Made by a program: the position numbers and the translations under genes
Shown: one piece after another, positions 25,114-33,661 of the stretch
Layout of the letters: each line of letters begins with the position of its first letter
Position numbering within the stretch: position 1 is the first letter of the stretch
DNA from: Nocardia wallacei
GTDB lineage: Bacteria > Actinomycetota > Actinomycetes > Mycobacteriales > Mycobacteriaceae
Assembly (NCBI RefSeq): GCF_029869545.1
Contig: NZ_JARWQD010000281.1
Location: 1-64,000, forward strand
Direction of reading: 5' to 3'
Length of the DNA stretch: 64,000 bases
Notes under the pieces: generated by a model
Told to the model about the DNA's origin: nothing
The model's database searches: none
Seen by the model: the letters and a program-made list of their open reading frames with translations, nothing else

Positions 25114-25926
25114 ATGGCCGATGGCATGGGCGCGACCGAGCCGGAGCCGCAATACCGCGCCGGCCGTGGCGAACCGCTGCTGCTGTTGCACGGCCTGCTG
25201 CTGACCTGGCAGTCGTGGGGCGGGGTGCTCGACGAATTGTCCGGCGACCACGCGGTGCTGGCTCCCACGCTGCCGGGGCACTGGGGCGGGCCGGTAGCGC
25301 GGCGCCCCGCCACCTTCACCCTGCTGGCCGACCACCTCGAACGGATGTTGGACGAGACCGGTTGGCAGACAGCGCATCTGGTAGGAAATTCGCTCGGCGG
25401 GTGGCTGGCGCTGGAACTGGCCGCGCGCGGTCGGGCCCGCACGGTGACCGCCATAGCGCCGGGTGGCATGTGGAACTCCGAAACCCGGACCGCCGGTCGG
25501 CTGCTCCGCAAGTATCGCGCGTTCGCACCGGTCATCGAGGTCGGCGCGGGCACGACCCGCACGATGACCCGCAGCCTGGTGCTGCCGCTGCTGTCCTACC
25601 ACCCCGCGGCGGTGCCGTACCGCTTGGCGACCGCGGTCGCCGCGGCTCCCGCCCACTGCCGCATCGTCGACGACCTGGCCGAAGATCCGGTTCTCGCAAC
25701 GGGTTTCGGCCGTTTCGCCGATATCTCCACCCCCGTCACGTTCCTGTACTGCGAACACGACCGCGTCCTGCCGCCGCGCCTGCACACCGCCCCGCCGCAG
25801 GCCCCCACCATGCACTCCCGCACCCTCCCCGGCGTAGGTCACGTCCCCATGCTCGAGGCCCCCCACCTGGTCGCCAAGGAAATCCGCGCAAGCATCGCCC
25901 AAGTAGGCCCCATCACCACAACCTGA
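25114..25926 (+). CDS. Alpha/beta hydrolase
   Basis: A 270-aa hydrolase with the oxyanion strand LLLLHGLLLTWQSW, the nucleophile elbow LVGNSLGGWLALEL (Ser), the acid in FLYCEHDRVLPP and the His in LPGVGHVPMLEAP. No signal peptide is visible, so it is cytoplasmic. Substrate is not predictable. It is the last gene before a 384-bp intergenic region holding a tandem repeat. Confidence 0.85.
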   Translation: MADGMGATEPEPQYRAGRGEPLLLLHGLLLTWQSWGGVLDELSGDHAVLAPTLPGHWGGPVARRPATFTLLADHLERMLDETGWQTAHLVGNSLGGWLALELAARGRARTVTAIAPGGMWNSETRTAGRLLRKYRAFAPVIEVGAGTTRTMTRSLVLPLLSYHPAAVPYRLATAVAAAPAHCRIVDDLAEDPVLATGFGRFADISTPVTFLYCEHDRVLPPRLHTAPPQAPTMHSRTLPGVGHVPMLEAPHLVAKEIRASIAQVGPITTT

Positions 25927-26016
25927 GGTCGACCGCACCGGCGCCGCATCGGAAAATGCGCGACCTGCCTTACCCGCCCGGCAGCGCCGTGCCACCGGAC
26001 ATCGGCGCCGCCTCCT

Positions 26017-26275
26017 GTTCAGTAACGTCGTGCCGCCACATGGCAGCGGGCGCCGCTTGTTCGGTAACGCTGTGCCGCGCCTCATGGCGGAGTGGCGCCG
26101 CTCGTTCGGTAATGCGGTACCGCCGCACAGCAGCGGGGCACCGCTTGTTCGGTTGCGTCGTGCCGCCACATAGCAGCGGGGCGCCGTTTGTTCGGTAACG
26201 CTGTGCCGCTACATGGCGGGATGCCGCTTGTTCGGGCTGTGCCGCCGTACAGCAGCAGGCGCCTCTTGCTCAGCA
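26017..26275. repeat. Degenerate tandem repeat, seven units of 38-45 bp
   Basis: The 384-bp stretch 25927-26310 holds no credible gene. Most of it is a direct tandem repeat whose units begin with GTTC(G/A)GT or a variant at 26017, 26059, 26104, 26147, 26190, 26230 and 26268 (steps of 42, 45, 43, 43, 40 and 38 bp). The shared core is GTTCGGTAACGCTGTGCCGC, then CACATGGCAGCGGGGCGCCG. Unit length varies and is mostly not a multiple of three, which argues against coding. It lies between two convergent genes, where VNTR- or MIRU-like elements are tolerated. Confidence 0.8.
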
Positions 26276-26310
26276 GTGCCGGTTCATCGGTGCGGGCGGG
26301 ACCGCTCGGG

Positions 26311-29300
26311 TCAGTCGCGGTTTTGGCGGCGCAGGAGTTCGTTGACGCTGACCGTGCGGCCCGCGCCGCCGCGGTGCTTGCCCTCGTCCGGATCGGGCTG
26401 TTCGGGCTTGCGGCGGGACGAGCGCAGGTCGGCCATCCACCGCTCGATGCTGTTGCGGTTGGAGTCGTCGGGCGGATCGGCCGTCTCCCGCGAAGCGGGC
26501 GGCTCAGCAGGCTCCGGGGCCTGCTCCGGCGCCGCGTACGCACGATTCTCCGGCCGAGCCGACGGCTGCTGTTCGGGCGCGGGGAACCGCTGTTGCCCGG
26601 GCGTCTCGAAGTGTTGGTCGGGTGCGTCGAACCGCTGCTGCTCCGGCGCTGTGTAGCCACGGTTCTCCGGCTGAGCGAAAGGCTGCTGCTCGGGTGTCTC
26701 GAAGTGGTGTGGCTCCGATCCTGTGAAGCGGTGTTGCTCCGGTGCCTCGAAGTGTGGCTGTTCCGGTGGTGTGAAGGGCTGTTGCTCCGGTGCTGCGGAA
26801 TGTTGGTCCGGCGCGGTCGCGGAATACGGTGCGGGAGAATCCGATTCCTGGGCCGGTGCCTGGCGGGGGTGGAACTGCTGGGCGCGGGTGGCCGGGTGTG
26901 GTGCCACCTTGGGTGGGTTCGGCTGTGGCGGCAGGACCCGGGGCGTCGTGCCGACGGGCGCGGTCGGTTGCCCCGGCGCCTGCGGCCCGTCCGATTCCTG
27001 TGAACGAGCTTGCTCCCGCGACGCCTCCGCTCGCGCCTGGTCCCGCGGCCCCTGCTCCTGCCGCGCTTGGCCCTGCGGTGCGGGATCTTGCCGCGCTTGG
27101 CTCTGCGATGCCGGATTCTGTCGCGCGTGGCTCTGCGATGCCTGGTCCTGCTGTGCCTGGCTCTGCGGTGTTGGATCCTGCCGTGCCGGTTCCTGCGGCT
27201 GTGTCGGCTGTGTCCAGTCGTCAGGGTGCCGCGGCACGGTGCGCGGCGGTAGTGGTGGGCGCGCCGCTTGCGGTGTCGACACGGTCGGGGGCGTTGCGGG
27301 CGGCTCCGGATCCGATTGCGGCGCTTCGACGCTCGGCGTTACGCCGATCACGCCCGACTGCGGCTCGATCGCCCGCGGTAGCCTCAGGTTGGTCTGCGGG
27401 GTGGTCTGCGGCGCGAACATGCCCGGGTTGTCCGCCCGGCCGGGCGCCGCACTCGCCGAGCCGGACGGATTCGGCTGCGACGTACCGAGATTCAGCTTCG
27501 GCTGGGAAGTACCGAGGTCGAGCTTCGGCCGCGAGGTACCGATGTCCGGTTTCGGTTGCGAGGTACCCGAGTCCGGCTGTGACGTACCGAGGTTGAGCCG
27601 CGGCGCATCCGGATCCGCGGACGGGAAGCTCGAAAAGTCCTGCGGCCCATTCGATCCGGCGTCATCGGAGGCCCCGGGCTCGGCACCCGAGGTGCCGGAC
27701 GTATCGGTCTTGATCACACCGAGTTGCTGCGTGGGCGCCTCACCGTCCACGCCCCCGATGAACCGAGGCCGCTTGAGCCGCTTACGCGCCGGTTTGGCCG
27801 GGGTGCCGTCGGGCATGACCGGGATCTGCTGGGTCACCGGATCGGTCACCGGAGTGGTCTTCACCAGGTCGACCACCTGATCGCTACCCGGGCGCTCGTC
27901 GTCGAGGATGGGTTCGCCGAGCCCGATCTTCTGCTGGATCTTCTTCATCCACTTCGGCGCCCACCAGCAGTCGTCGCCGAGCAGCTTCATCGTGGCCGGG
28001 ACCAGCAGCATGCGCAGCACGGTGGCATCGATGAACAGCGCCGCGATCATGCCGTAGGCGATGTATTGCATCATCACCAGATCGGAGAATGCGAAAGCGC
28101 CGGTCACCACCAGCAGAATCAGCGCGGCGGCGGTGATGATGCGGCCGGTCTGCGCGGTGCCGATCCGCACGGCTTCGGTGGTGCTGGCGCCCATGGTGCG
28201 CGCCTCGACCATGCGGGAGAGCAGGAACACCTCGTAGTCGGTGGACAGACCGTAGATGATCGCGATGATCAGCACCAACACGGGCGACATGATCGGCTGC
28301 GGCGTGAAATTGAGCAGACCTGCCCCGTGTCCGTCGACGAAGATCCACGTCAGGATGCCGAGCGTGGAGCCGAGCCCCAAGGCACTCATCAATGCCGCCT
28401 TGATCGGCAGAACCAATGAACCGAAAGTCAGGAACATCAGCAGTGTCGTGACGAGCACGACGAGCGCGATCATGAGTGGCATGCGGTCGAGCAGCGAGTC
28501 GATGCTGTCCTTCTGGAGCGCCGGGGTTCCGGTCACCATGAACTGCATGTCGTCGGGAACGGATATGTCGTGCCGCAGATAGTCGATGGCCTCGTCGGCG
28601 GTGGTGGTCTCGGCGTCCACGAGCGGCGCCTGCGTGGTCCACACATTGGATCCGTTGGGCGGTTTGTTGGGGGTCTCGAACTTGCGGTCCAGCCCGGGCG
28701 CTTCGTTCGCCTGCTTGAGAACCCCGTAGATCCCGCTCGGATTGTCGGTGACCATGACCAGTTGCACCGGGTTGGACCGATACTGCGGGAACAGCTTGTC
28801 GAACTGCTCCTGCGCGACACGCGTCGGATTGTCCGGCGGCAGATAGGTTTCGCTGATCCCGCCGAACTTCAGGTTCTTCACCGGGATGATCAGCAGCAGC
28901 AGGATGATCACCAGCGGGATCGAGACCTTCAGCGGATGCTTCATCACCCACTGGGTGCTGCGCCCCCAGAAACCGTTCTCGATCTCCTCGGCGGTCTTGG
29001 TCTTGCGGAACCACTTGAGCCCCAGCATGTCCACGCGCTTGCCGAGGATGCCCAGGATGGCGGGCAGCACGGTGAGGGCGGTCAGTGCCGCGAGCAGAAC
29101 GGTGGCGATGGTGCCGTAGGCAACCGACTTCAGAAAGCCCTGCGGGAAGAGCAGCATGCCCGCGCTCGCCGCGATGATCATGGTGGCCGACATCGCGACC
29201 GTGCGCCCGGCGGTCATCACCGACCGCCGCACCGCGGCGCCGGTGCTGTAGCCCTCCGCGAGTTCCTCGCGGAAGCGACTGACTATGAACAACCCGTAGT

Positions 29301-30063
29301 CGATCGCCAAGCCCAGCCCGATCATCGATACGACCGGACTGACGAACGAGTTCACCTCCGTGAACTTGGTGATCCCCATGACGATGCCGTTCGCACCCAG
29401 CACGGTCAGGCCGCCGACGATCAGCGGCAGGGCCGCGGCGACGATGCCGCCGAAGATGAAGAACAGCAGGACCCCGACGACCGGGATGGCGATGATCTCC
29501 ATCCGCTTCTGGTCCTGGGCCATGGTGTCGTTGAGCGTGCCGGACACGGCCTGCAGGCCCGCCACCTGGACATCCACACCGGGTATCTCGAAGACGTCCT
29601 TGACGTCCCGGAAGTTGTTCACCATTTCGGTGTCGTTGTCACCCTTGATGGCCAGGGTGGCGAAGGTGATCTTCTTGTCCTGGGAGGCGATGCCGGTCGA
29701 CAGCCACTGGTTGTTGCTCGAACGCCAGTACGCGTAGTTGATCTTGTCGATTCGATCGGGATAGCGCTGCGGCAGGCTGTACAGCGTGTCGGTGATCTTC
29801 CGGCTGAACTCGGGATCATCGACGGTCTTCCCGTCCGGAGCCGTGAAGAGCAAAATCACGTCGCCGGAGTGATCGCGGCCGTAGGCTTCGTCCTTGAGCT
29901 CGGACGCTGCGGTCGACTGTGAGGTCGGGTCGAACCACCCGCTGGCGCTGAGGTGGCTTTCGAGACCGAAGCCGAAACCGCCCAAACCGAGCAGCGCGGC
30001 TACTACAGCGCCTAGTACAAGATAGCGGAATCTGTAGACCAGGTCGCCCCAGCGGGTGAACAC
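26311..30063 (-). CDS. mmpL3: MmpL3-type RND transporter with very long repetitive C-terminal tail
   Basis: A 1250-aa MMPL-family transporter. Twelve transmembrane helices and two porter domains occupy about residues 1-730. The proton-relay Asp-Tyr pairs are D255/Y256 (GLAIDYGLFIVSRF) and D609/Y610 (GLSTDYEVFLLSRM). Orthology to MmpL3, the trehalose monomycolate flippase, is supported by the neighbours (trmB and NYN genes, in Mtb order). Mtb MmpL3 is 944 aa. Here the cytoplasmic tail is about 500 aa, rich in Pro and Gln, with repeat blocks LNLGTSQP/LDLGTSQP, QARQDPAPQ-type units and PEQQPF/PEQQRF units. The GTG start shares one base with the upstream TAG. Confidence 0.9.
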   Translation of the reverse strand: MFTRWGDLVYRFRYLVLGAVVAALLGLGGFGFGLESHLSASGWFDPTSQSTAASELKDEAYGRDHSGDVILLFTAPDGKTVDDPEFSRKITDTLYSLPQRYPDRIDKINYAYWRSSNNQWLSTGIASQDKKITFATLAIKGDNDTEMVNNFRDVKDVFEIPGVDVQVAGLQAVSGTLNDTMAQDQKRMEIIAIPVVGVLLFFIFGGIVAAALPLIVGGLTVLGANGIVMGITKFTEVNSFVSPVVSMIGLGLAIDYGLFIVSRFREELAEGYSTGAAVRRSVMTAGRTVAMSATMIIAASAGMLLFPQGFLKSVAYGTIATVLLAALTALTVLPAILGILGKRVDMLGLKWFRKTKTAEEIENGFWGRSTQWVMKHPLKVSIPLVIILLLLIIPVKNLKFGGISETYLPPDNPTRVAQEQFDKLFPQYRSNPVQLVMVTDNPSGIYGVLKQANEAPGLDRKFETPNKPPNGSNVWTTQAPLVDAETTTADEAIDYLRHDISVPDDMQFMVTGTPALQKDSIDSLLDRMPLMIALVVLVTTLLMFLTFGSLVLPIKAALMSALGLGSTLGILTWIFVDGHGAGLLNFTPQPIMSPVLVLIIAIIYGLSTDYEVFLLSRMVEARTMGASTTEAVRIGTAQTGRIITAAALILLVVTGAFAFSDLVMMQYIAYGMIAALFIDATVLRMLLVPATMKLLGDDCWWAPKWMKKIQQKIGLGEPILDDERPGSDQVVDLVKTTPVTDPVTQQIPVMPDGTPAKPARKRLKRPRFIGGVDGEAPTQQLGVIKTDTSGTSGAEPGASDDAGSNGPQDFSSFPSADPDAPRLNLGTSQPDSGTSQPKPDIGTSRPKLDLGTSQPKLNLGTSQPNPSGSASAAPGRADNPGMFAPQTTPQTNLRLPRAIEPQSGVIGVTPSVEAPQSDPEPPATPPTVSTPQAARPPLPPRTVPRHPDDWTQPTQPQEPARQDPTPQSQAQQDQASQSHARQNPASQSQARQDPAPQGQARQEQGPRDQARAEASREQARSQESDGPQAPGQPTAPVGTTPRVLPPQPNPPKVAPHPATRAQQFHPRQAPAQESDSPAPYSATAPDQHSAAPEQQPFTPPEQPHFEAPEQHRFTGSEPHHFETPEQQPFAQPENRGYTAPEQQRFDAPDQHFETPGQQRFPAPEQQPSARPENRAYAAPEQAPEPAEPPASRETADPPDDSNRNSIERWMADLRSSRRKPEQPDPDEGKHRGGAGRTVSVNELLRRQNRD

Positions 30064-30833
30064 TAAGCGACTCCTTGAGCGGGGCGGGAGGTGAGCAGGG
30101 CCGACAGCGGGCGGAAGGGCTGCAGCCAGGCTCCTTCTTCGGGCAGCGAGTCGAGGCTGACCCGGGGCAGCGGTTCACGGAACACGCCCGGGATGTCCTC
30201 GAGGTCTATGAACTCGAGGATATCGGACGTCACCGCCCAGCTCGCATGCTCACGGAATCCGAGCACCTGCACCGGAATTCCGCTGGCCGCGAGCTCCTCG
30301 AGCGGCTCGCGGAAGGCCTGGCCGTCGGCGGAGGCCACCATGATTCCGGCCAGTCCGGCGCCCCGGCGCCGCGACTCGATATGGGCCAGCATGTCGCTGT
30401 CGACGTCGGAGTCCTCGTCGATCTTGGGCTTGGCGAAGACCGCGTAACCCACATTGCGCAGTGCCTCCACCCACGGCCGCACCACGTCGGCGGTGCCGGG
30501 GGCGATGTTGGTGAACACCGTCGCCTCCGCCTCGATGCGCTGCACGCTGCCCACCGACAGTTCCGCGGTGCGGGCCAGCAGCCACCGGCCGAGGGCGTCG
30601 AAGCGCGGGCGGTACGCCGCGGTGGGCCGCCCGCCGAGGATGGCGCCCAGGCCCATATCGAGGTTCGGGGCGTCCCAGACGAGCAGCACCCGCCGGACGT
30701 CGGCGGTGCCGCCGGGAACCCCGGAGACGCCGCCGCTCGCCGCCACGGCGGTGCCGTCGTTCGGCCCCGGGGTGGTGCCGTGCATTATTTCGGCAACATC
30801 CATGACCTCATGGGCCATCTCACTGACGCTCAT
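30063..30833 (-). CDS. NYN (PIN-like) domain protein, Rv0207c-type
   Basis: A 256-aa protein with the NYN nuclease-fold pattern: first acidic strand VLLVWDAPNLDMGLG, second acidic cluster PKIDEDSDVDSDMLAH and the strand GIMVASADGQAF. This fold supports metal-dependent RNA cleavage. Homologues between trmB and mmpL3 are conserved in mycolate-making genera, where the exact role is unsettled. The ATG start at 30833 overlaps the trmB stop (ATGA) and the TAG stop shares one base with the mmpL3 GTG, so the three genes are one tightly coupled operon. Confidence 0.85.
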   Translation of the reverse strand: MSVSEMAHEVMDVAEIMHGTTPGPNDGTAVAASGGVSGVPGGTADVRRVLLVWDAPNLDMGLGAILGGRPTAAYRPRFDALGRWLLARTAELSVGSVQRIEAEATVFTNIAPGTADVVRPWVEALRNVGYAVFAKPKIDEDSDVDSDMLAHIESRRRGAGLAGIMVASADGQAFREPLEELAASGIPVQVLGFREHASWAVTSDILEFIDLEDIPGVFREPLPRVSLDSLPEEGAWLQPFRPLSALLTSRPAQGVA

Positions 30834-31642
30834 AATTCGATCTTCCCCCAAATGAGCTCGGTGATGGCGCTTCCGGCGCGATGCGCCTTGCTTTCGAACT
30901 TGGTGACGGGGCGATCGACGCCTATCGGGGCGGTGGCCCGCAAGTGCTCGGGGTCTCCGCCCGCTGCCTCGTTCAGGCCGATGAACTGGGGTTCTGCTGC
31001 GCCCACCGCCGCGATGTGCTCGGCGTAGCCGACGTGGTCGGTGGCCACGTGCAACACGCCGCCGACCTCGAGGCGGCTGGCGATGAGTGCCACCGTGTCG
31101 GGCTGGAGCAACCGCCGCTTGTGATGGCGGGCCTTCGGCCAGGGATCCGGGAAGAACACCCGAACACCTGACAGCGAATCCTTGGCAATCATGTTCTCGA
31201 GGACGTCGACGGCGTCGCCGCGCAGCAGCCGGATGTTGTCGATGTGCTCGCGCTCGATGCGCTGCACCAGCTGCGCCAGGCCCGGCTGATAGACCTCGAT
31301 CCCGATCAGGTCGAACTGCGGTTCGGCCAGCGCCATCGCCGCGGTGGCGGTGCCCGTACCGCAGCCGATCTCGACGATCAGCGGCGCCCGGCGGCCGAAC
31401 CAGGCCGCGGTGTCGAGCGGATCGTCGGACACCTCGCGCCCGATGCGCGGCCACGTCCGCTCCCAGGCCAGCTGCTGATTGGGGGTGAGGGCACCCCGCC
31501 GGGACCGGAAGCTGGTCACCCGCGGGTAGAGCCGTGAGCCGTTCGAGCGTCCCGGCGGTGTCGGGGCGGCCGTGGAGGTGGAGGGGCCTTCCGGCCCGTC
31601 GCTCCCGGCGGTGGGGTTCGCGGCGTCGTTCACGGCGTCCAT
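30830..31642 (-). CDS. trmB: tRNA (guanine-N7-)-methyltransferase
   Basis: A 270-aa SAM-dependent methyltransferase. SAM-binding motif I is LIVEIGCGTGTATAA. The TrmB signature is VFFPDPWPKARHHKRRL, and the C-terminal RPVTKFESKAHRAGSAI closes the family pattern. It forms m7G46 in tRNA variable loops. The N-terminal 45 residues are low-complexity, so the true start may be later. It is the first gene of the trmB-NYN-mmpL3 operon. The 273-bp region upstream is shared with the divergent effector operon. Confidence 0.95.
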   Translation of the reverse strand: MDAVNDAANPTAGSDGPEGPSTSTAAPTPPGRSNGSRLYPRVTSFRSRRGALTPNQQLAWERTWPRIGREVSDDPLDTAAWFGRRAPLIVEIGCGTGTATAAMALAEPQFDLIGIEVYQPGLAQLVQRIEREHIDNIRLLRGDAVDVLENMIAKDSLSGVRVFFPDPWPKARHHKRRLLQPDTVALIASRLEVGGVLHVATDHVGYAEHIAAVGAAEPQFIGLNEAAGGDPEHLRATAPIGVDRPVTKFESKAHRAGSAITELIWGKIEL

Positions 31643-31915
31643 TGTCCAGTATTCGATGACATCGTATAAATCCCTGGTCAGGCTGCTGACGTGAACGCGT
31701 CGGGCCCCGAGACCGGTACATTACCGGGATTTCCGGGGTTCGGGAACTCGAGGACCTCTGCGTTGTCGACCACGCCTCGAACGTACCCATTCGGATCGGC
31801 GGACCGGCGGAGGGCCAGCGATCCGTCCCCGATGTGCGCTGGCCGAGCGTCTGCCCGGCGTCTGCCCGCGGCGATGTCCCCCAACCTTTCACGTCCGTGG
31901 ACAGTCGTCATAGGT

Positions 31916-32239
31916 GTGGACTCGCAAGAAGATTCGCAGATCGACGCCGAGATTCCGGCATCCGAAGCCATCGACCGTGTCCGGGTGTACGTGACCGGCC
32001 GGGGCTTGGATACGACCGGCTATCCGCTGGCGCGGCTGACGGCGGTTCGGATCGACGCGGGCTGGATGGTGTACGTGCCGGTGCCGCGCGGCGAGATCGC
32101 GATCGGCCGGGCGATCTTCTACGTCGCCGACGACGGGGTGCTCGAACAGTCGTCGTCGTCGATCGCGCCGTCGCAGTACGTGGTGGGTTTCGGCCAGCGC
32201 TACCGCCGACGGCAGGGGGTCGCGGGGGGTGCCGAGTGA
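31916..32239 (+). CDS. Small protein sharing a domain with the next gene's C-terminus (possible immunity/chaperone)
   Basis: A 107-aa protein, family not recognised. Residues 18-100 (AIDRVRVYVTGRGLDTTGYP, RIDAGWMVYVPVPRGEIAIG, AIFYVADDGVLEQSSSS) align along their length with the last 85 residues of the following protein. GTG 31916 was chosen because it begins where the similarity and codon pattern begin. A longer frame from 31691 covers an intergenic region and looks artefactual. It overlaps the next gene by GTGA and opens the operon of the giant protein. The shape (one strand-rich domain of about 85 aa) and position suit an immunity protein or secretion chaperone, but this is inference. Confidence 0.6.
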   Translation: MDSQEDSQIDAEIPASEAIDRVRVYVTGRGLDTTGYPLARLTAVRIDAGWMVYVPVPRGEIAIGRAIFYVADDGVLEQSSSSIAPSQYVVGFGQRYRRRQGVAGGAE

Positions 32240-33624
32240 CCGAGCCCGGAAATGACGAACCCGTCGAGCCGGGCGCTCGGATAGCGCACCGGTTGCGCGC
32301 GTCGGCACCGGCGGGATGGCGGCGGTTGGAGGCGTGGTTCGCGATGACCGTTGTCGCCGAATCGGCCCTCATGACCGTCGACGACGGCACGCGGTCGATT
32401 CGGTGTCAGGTGCCGGAGCCGGTGTGGGATGCGGTCCGGCGGCACCGGCGGATGTCGGCACTGTCGGACGAGGGGCCGTGGTGGCGGTTGTCGGTGCGGG
32501 TCCACGGTGCGGACAGCACTGTCGTCGCCGATCGTGGTGAGGAGCCGTTCCCGGGTGAGCAGTTGTTCGCACCGGACGCCTACCTCGCCGATCTGGAAGC
32601 CCATCCCCGGGAACGGCTGCCGGTGTGGCTGGCCGCTTACCTCGGCCGCGGCGAACCGCAGTCCAGGCCGCCGCGACACGCCGCCGAGCGAATGCGGGCG
32701 GATGAGCGCGCGGGTGTGCGGGCGACGGTCGTGGACGACGAACTGCCCGATCTGCCGGTGCTGTGGGCGAGGTGGGCGGCCCTGTCGGCGGCCTTCGTCG
32801 CGGTGGGGTCGGTTCGGGGGCCGCGGGTCGCCCCGGCTGTCGGCCTGTTCGAGAGTTCCGCGCACAGCGGTTCGACATTGGCCCTGCTGCCCGGTGACCG
32901 GGCGGTGCTGTCGGGCGGCGTCTGGAATGCGCCGGCGCTGGACGCCGCCTACAACACCGATGCCGCGATGCCGGATCTCTTTGCGGGCGCGCCGGATTGG
33001 GTCGCGGACCCGGTGCTCAACCCCCGCGTGTCCACTGGCCTGCTGAGCTTCTGTTATTGGTGGGATGCCGGGCAGTGGTTTCGCGGCGAGTCCGCTCCGA
33101 TGGCGGAGTGCGCACCGGCCGTCCCGGCCGTGTGGACCGCCGACACCGTGGCGGATGTCATCGGCAGGCTTACGACCGACCGGTCGAGTGCGGCGCGGGC
33201 GGCGGAGCAACTGGTGGCTGCCGCTCAGTTCGGAACCGTGACCCCCGAGGCGATCGCGAAGGTCTTCGGCGACGACGGAGCGGACATCGACGGTGCCCTT
33301 TTCCAATTCATGGTCGCGGGCCTGAGTTCGGCGCAGACGGGCCGGATCTCCGAGGCGAAGGCGATCGAACTCGTCCGCGACCACATTCTCCGGCGGCGTT
33401 ACGACACAACCGATTACCCGCTGTCGAGCCTGCGGGCCGAACGTATCGACGTGGGCTGGCTGGTGCGGGCGCCGGTGTCCGGTAGCGACATCACCCTCGA
33501 TCGCGCGGTCTTCTACGTCGCCGACGACGGAGTCGTGGAGCGCTCGGCCTCATCGGTGCCGCTGTCGGTGTTCGTCGCCGGTTTCGAGCGACGGTTCCGG
33601 CTGCGCCGGGTCCGCATGGCCTGA
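32236..33624 (+). CDS. Uncharacterised 462-aa protein of the giant-effector operon
   Basis: The protein has no signal peptide or transmembrane helix. Three regions can be seen: an N-terminal part (1-140) with a Trp-rich strand EGPWWRLSVRVHG and a motif LFAPDAYLADLEAHP; a middle part (150-330) with VGLFESSAHSGSTLALLPGD and LLSFCYWWDAGQWF; and a C-terminal domain (about 375-462: EAKAIELVRDHILRRRYDTT, DRAVFYVADDGVVERSASSV). The last domain is a paralogue of the whole upstream 107-aa protein. GTG 32236 overlaps the previous stop. It is co-transcribed with the giant gene and may act as its chaperone, immunity factor or ESX adaptor. None of these roles is shown by the sequence itself. Confidence 0.6.
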   Translation: MTEPGNDEPVEPGARIAHRLRASAPAGWRRLEAWFAMTVVAESALMTVDDGTRSIRCQVPEPVWDAVRRHRRMSALSDEGPWWRLSVRVHGADSTVVADRGEEPFPGEQLFAPDAYLADLEAHPRERLPVWLAAYLGRGEPQSRPPRHAAERMRADERAGVRATVVDDELPDLPVLWARWAALSAAFVAVGSVRGPRVAPAVGLFESSAHSGSTLALLPGDRAVLSGGVWNAPALDAAYNTDAAMPDLFAGAPDWVADPVLNPRVSTGLLSFCYWWDAGQWFRGESAPMAECAPAVPAVWTADTVADVIGRLTTDRSSAARAAEQLVAAAQFGTVTPEAIAKVFGDDGADIDGALFQFMVAGLSSAQTGRISEAKAIELVRDHILRRRYDTTDYPLSSLRAERIDVGWLVRAPVSGSDITLDRAVFYVADDGVVERSASSVPLSVFVAGFERRFRLRRVRMA

Positions 33625-33640
33625 CCGGAAGGGTGGTCAC

Positions 33641-33661
33641 ATGAGCGAGGTGGAGTCGTGA
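33641..33661 (+). other. Six-codon mini-ORF before the WXG100-type gene
   Basis: ATG 33641 opens a frame MSEVES ending in TGA at 33659-33661, overlapping the GTG start at 33658 as GTGA. It could be a short leader that couples ribosomes to the next start, or chance. Confidence 0.2.

Noticed and set aside
25021..26169. Minus-strand frame encoding a repetitive peptide (GTALPNKRR-type units)
   Set aside because: The repetition comes from the DNA tandem repeat, whose unit length is mostly not a multiple of three, and the rest of the frame is antisense to the hydrolase gene. I treat it as non-coding.
26017..26275. Possible CRISPR array
   Set aside because: The units are contiguous and degenerate with no unique spacers, the step length drifts from 45 to 38 bp, and no cas genes are nearby.
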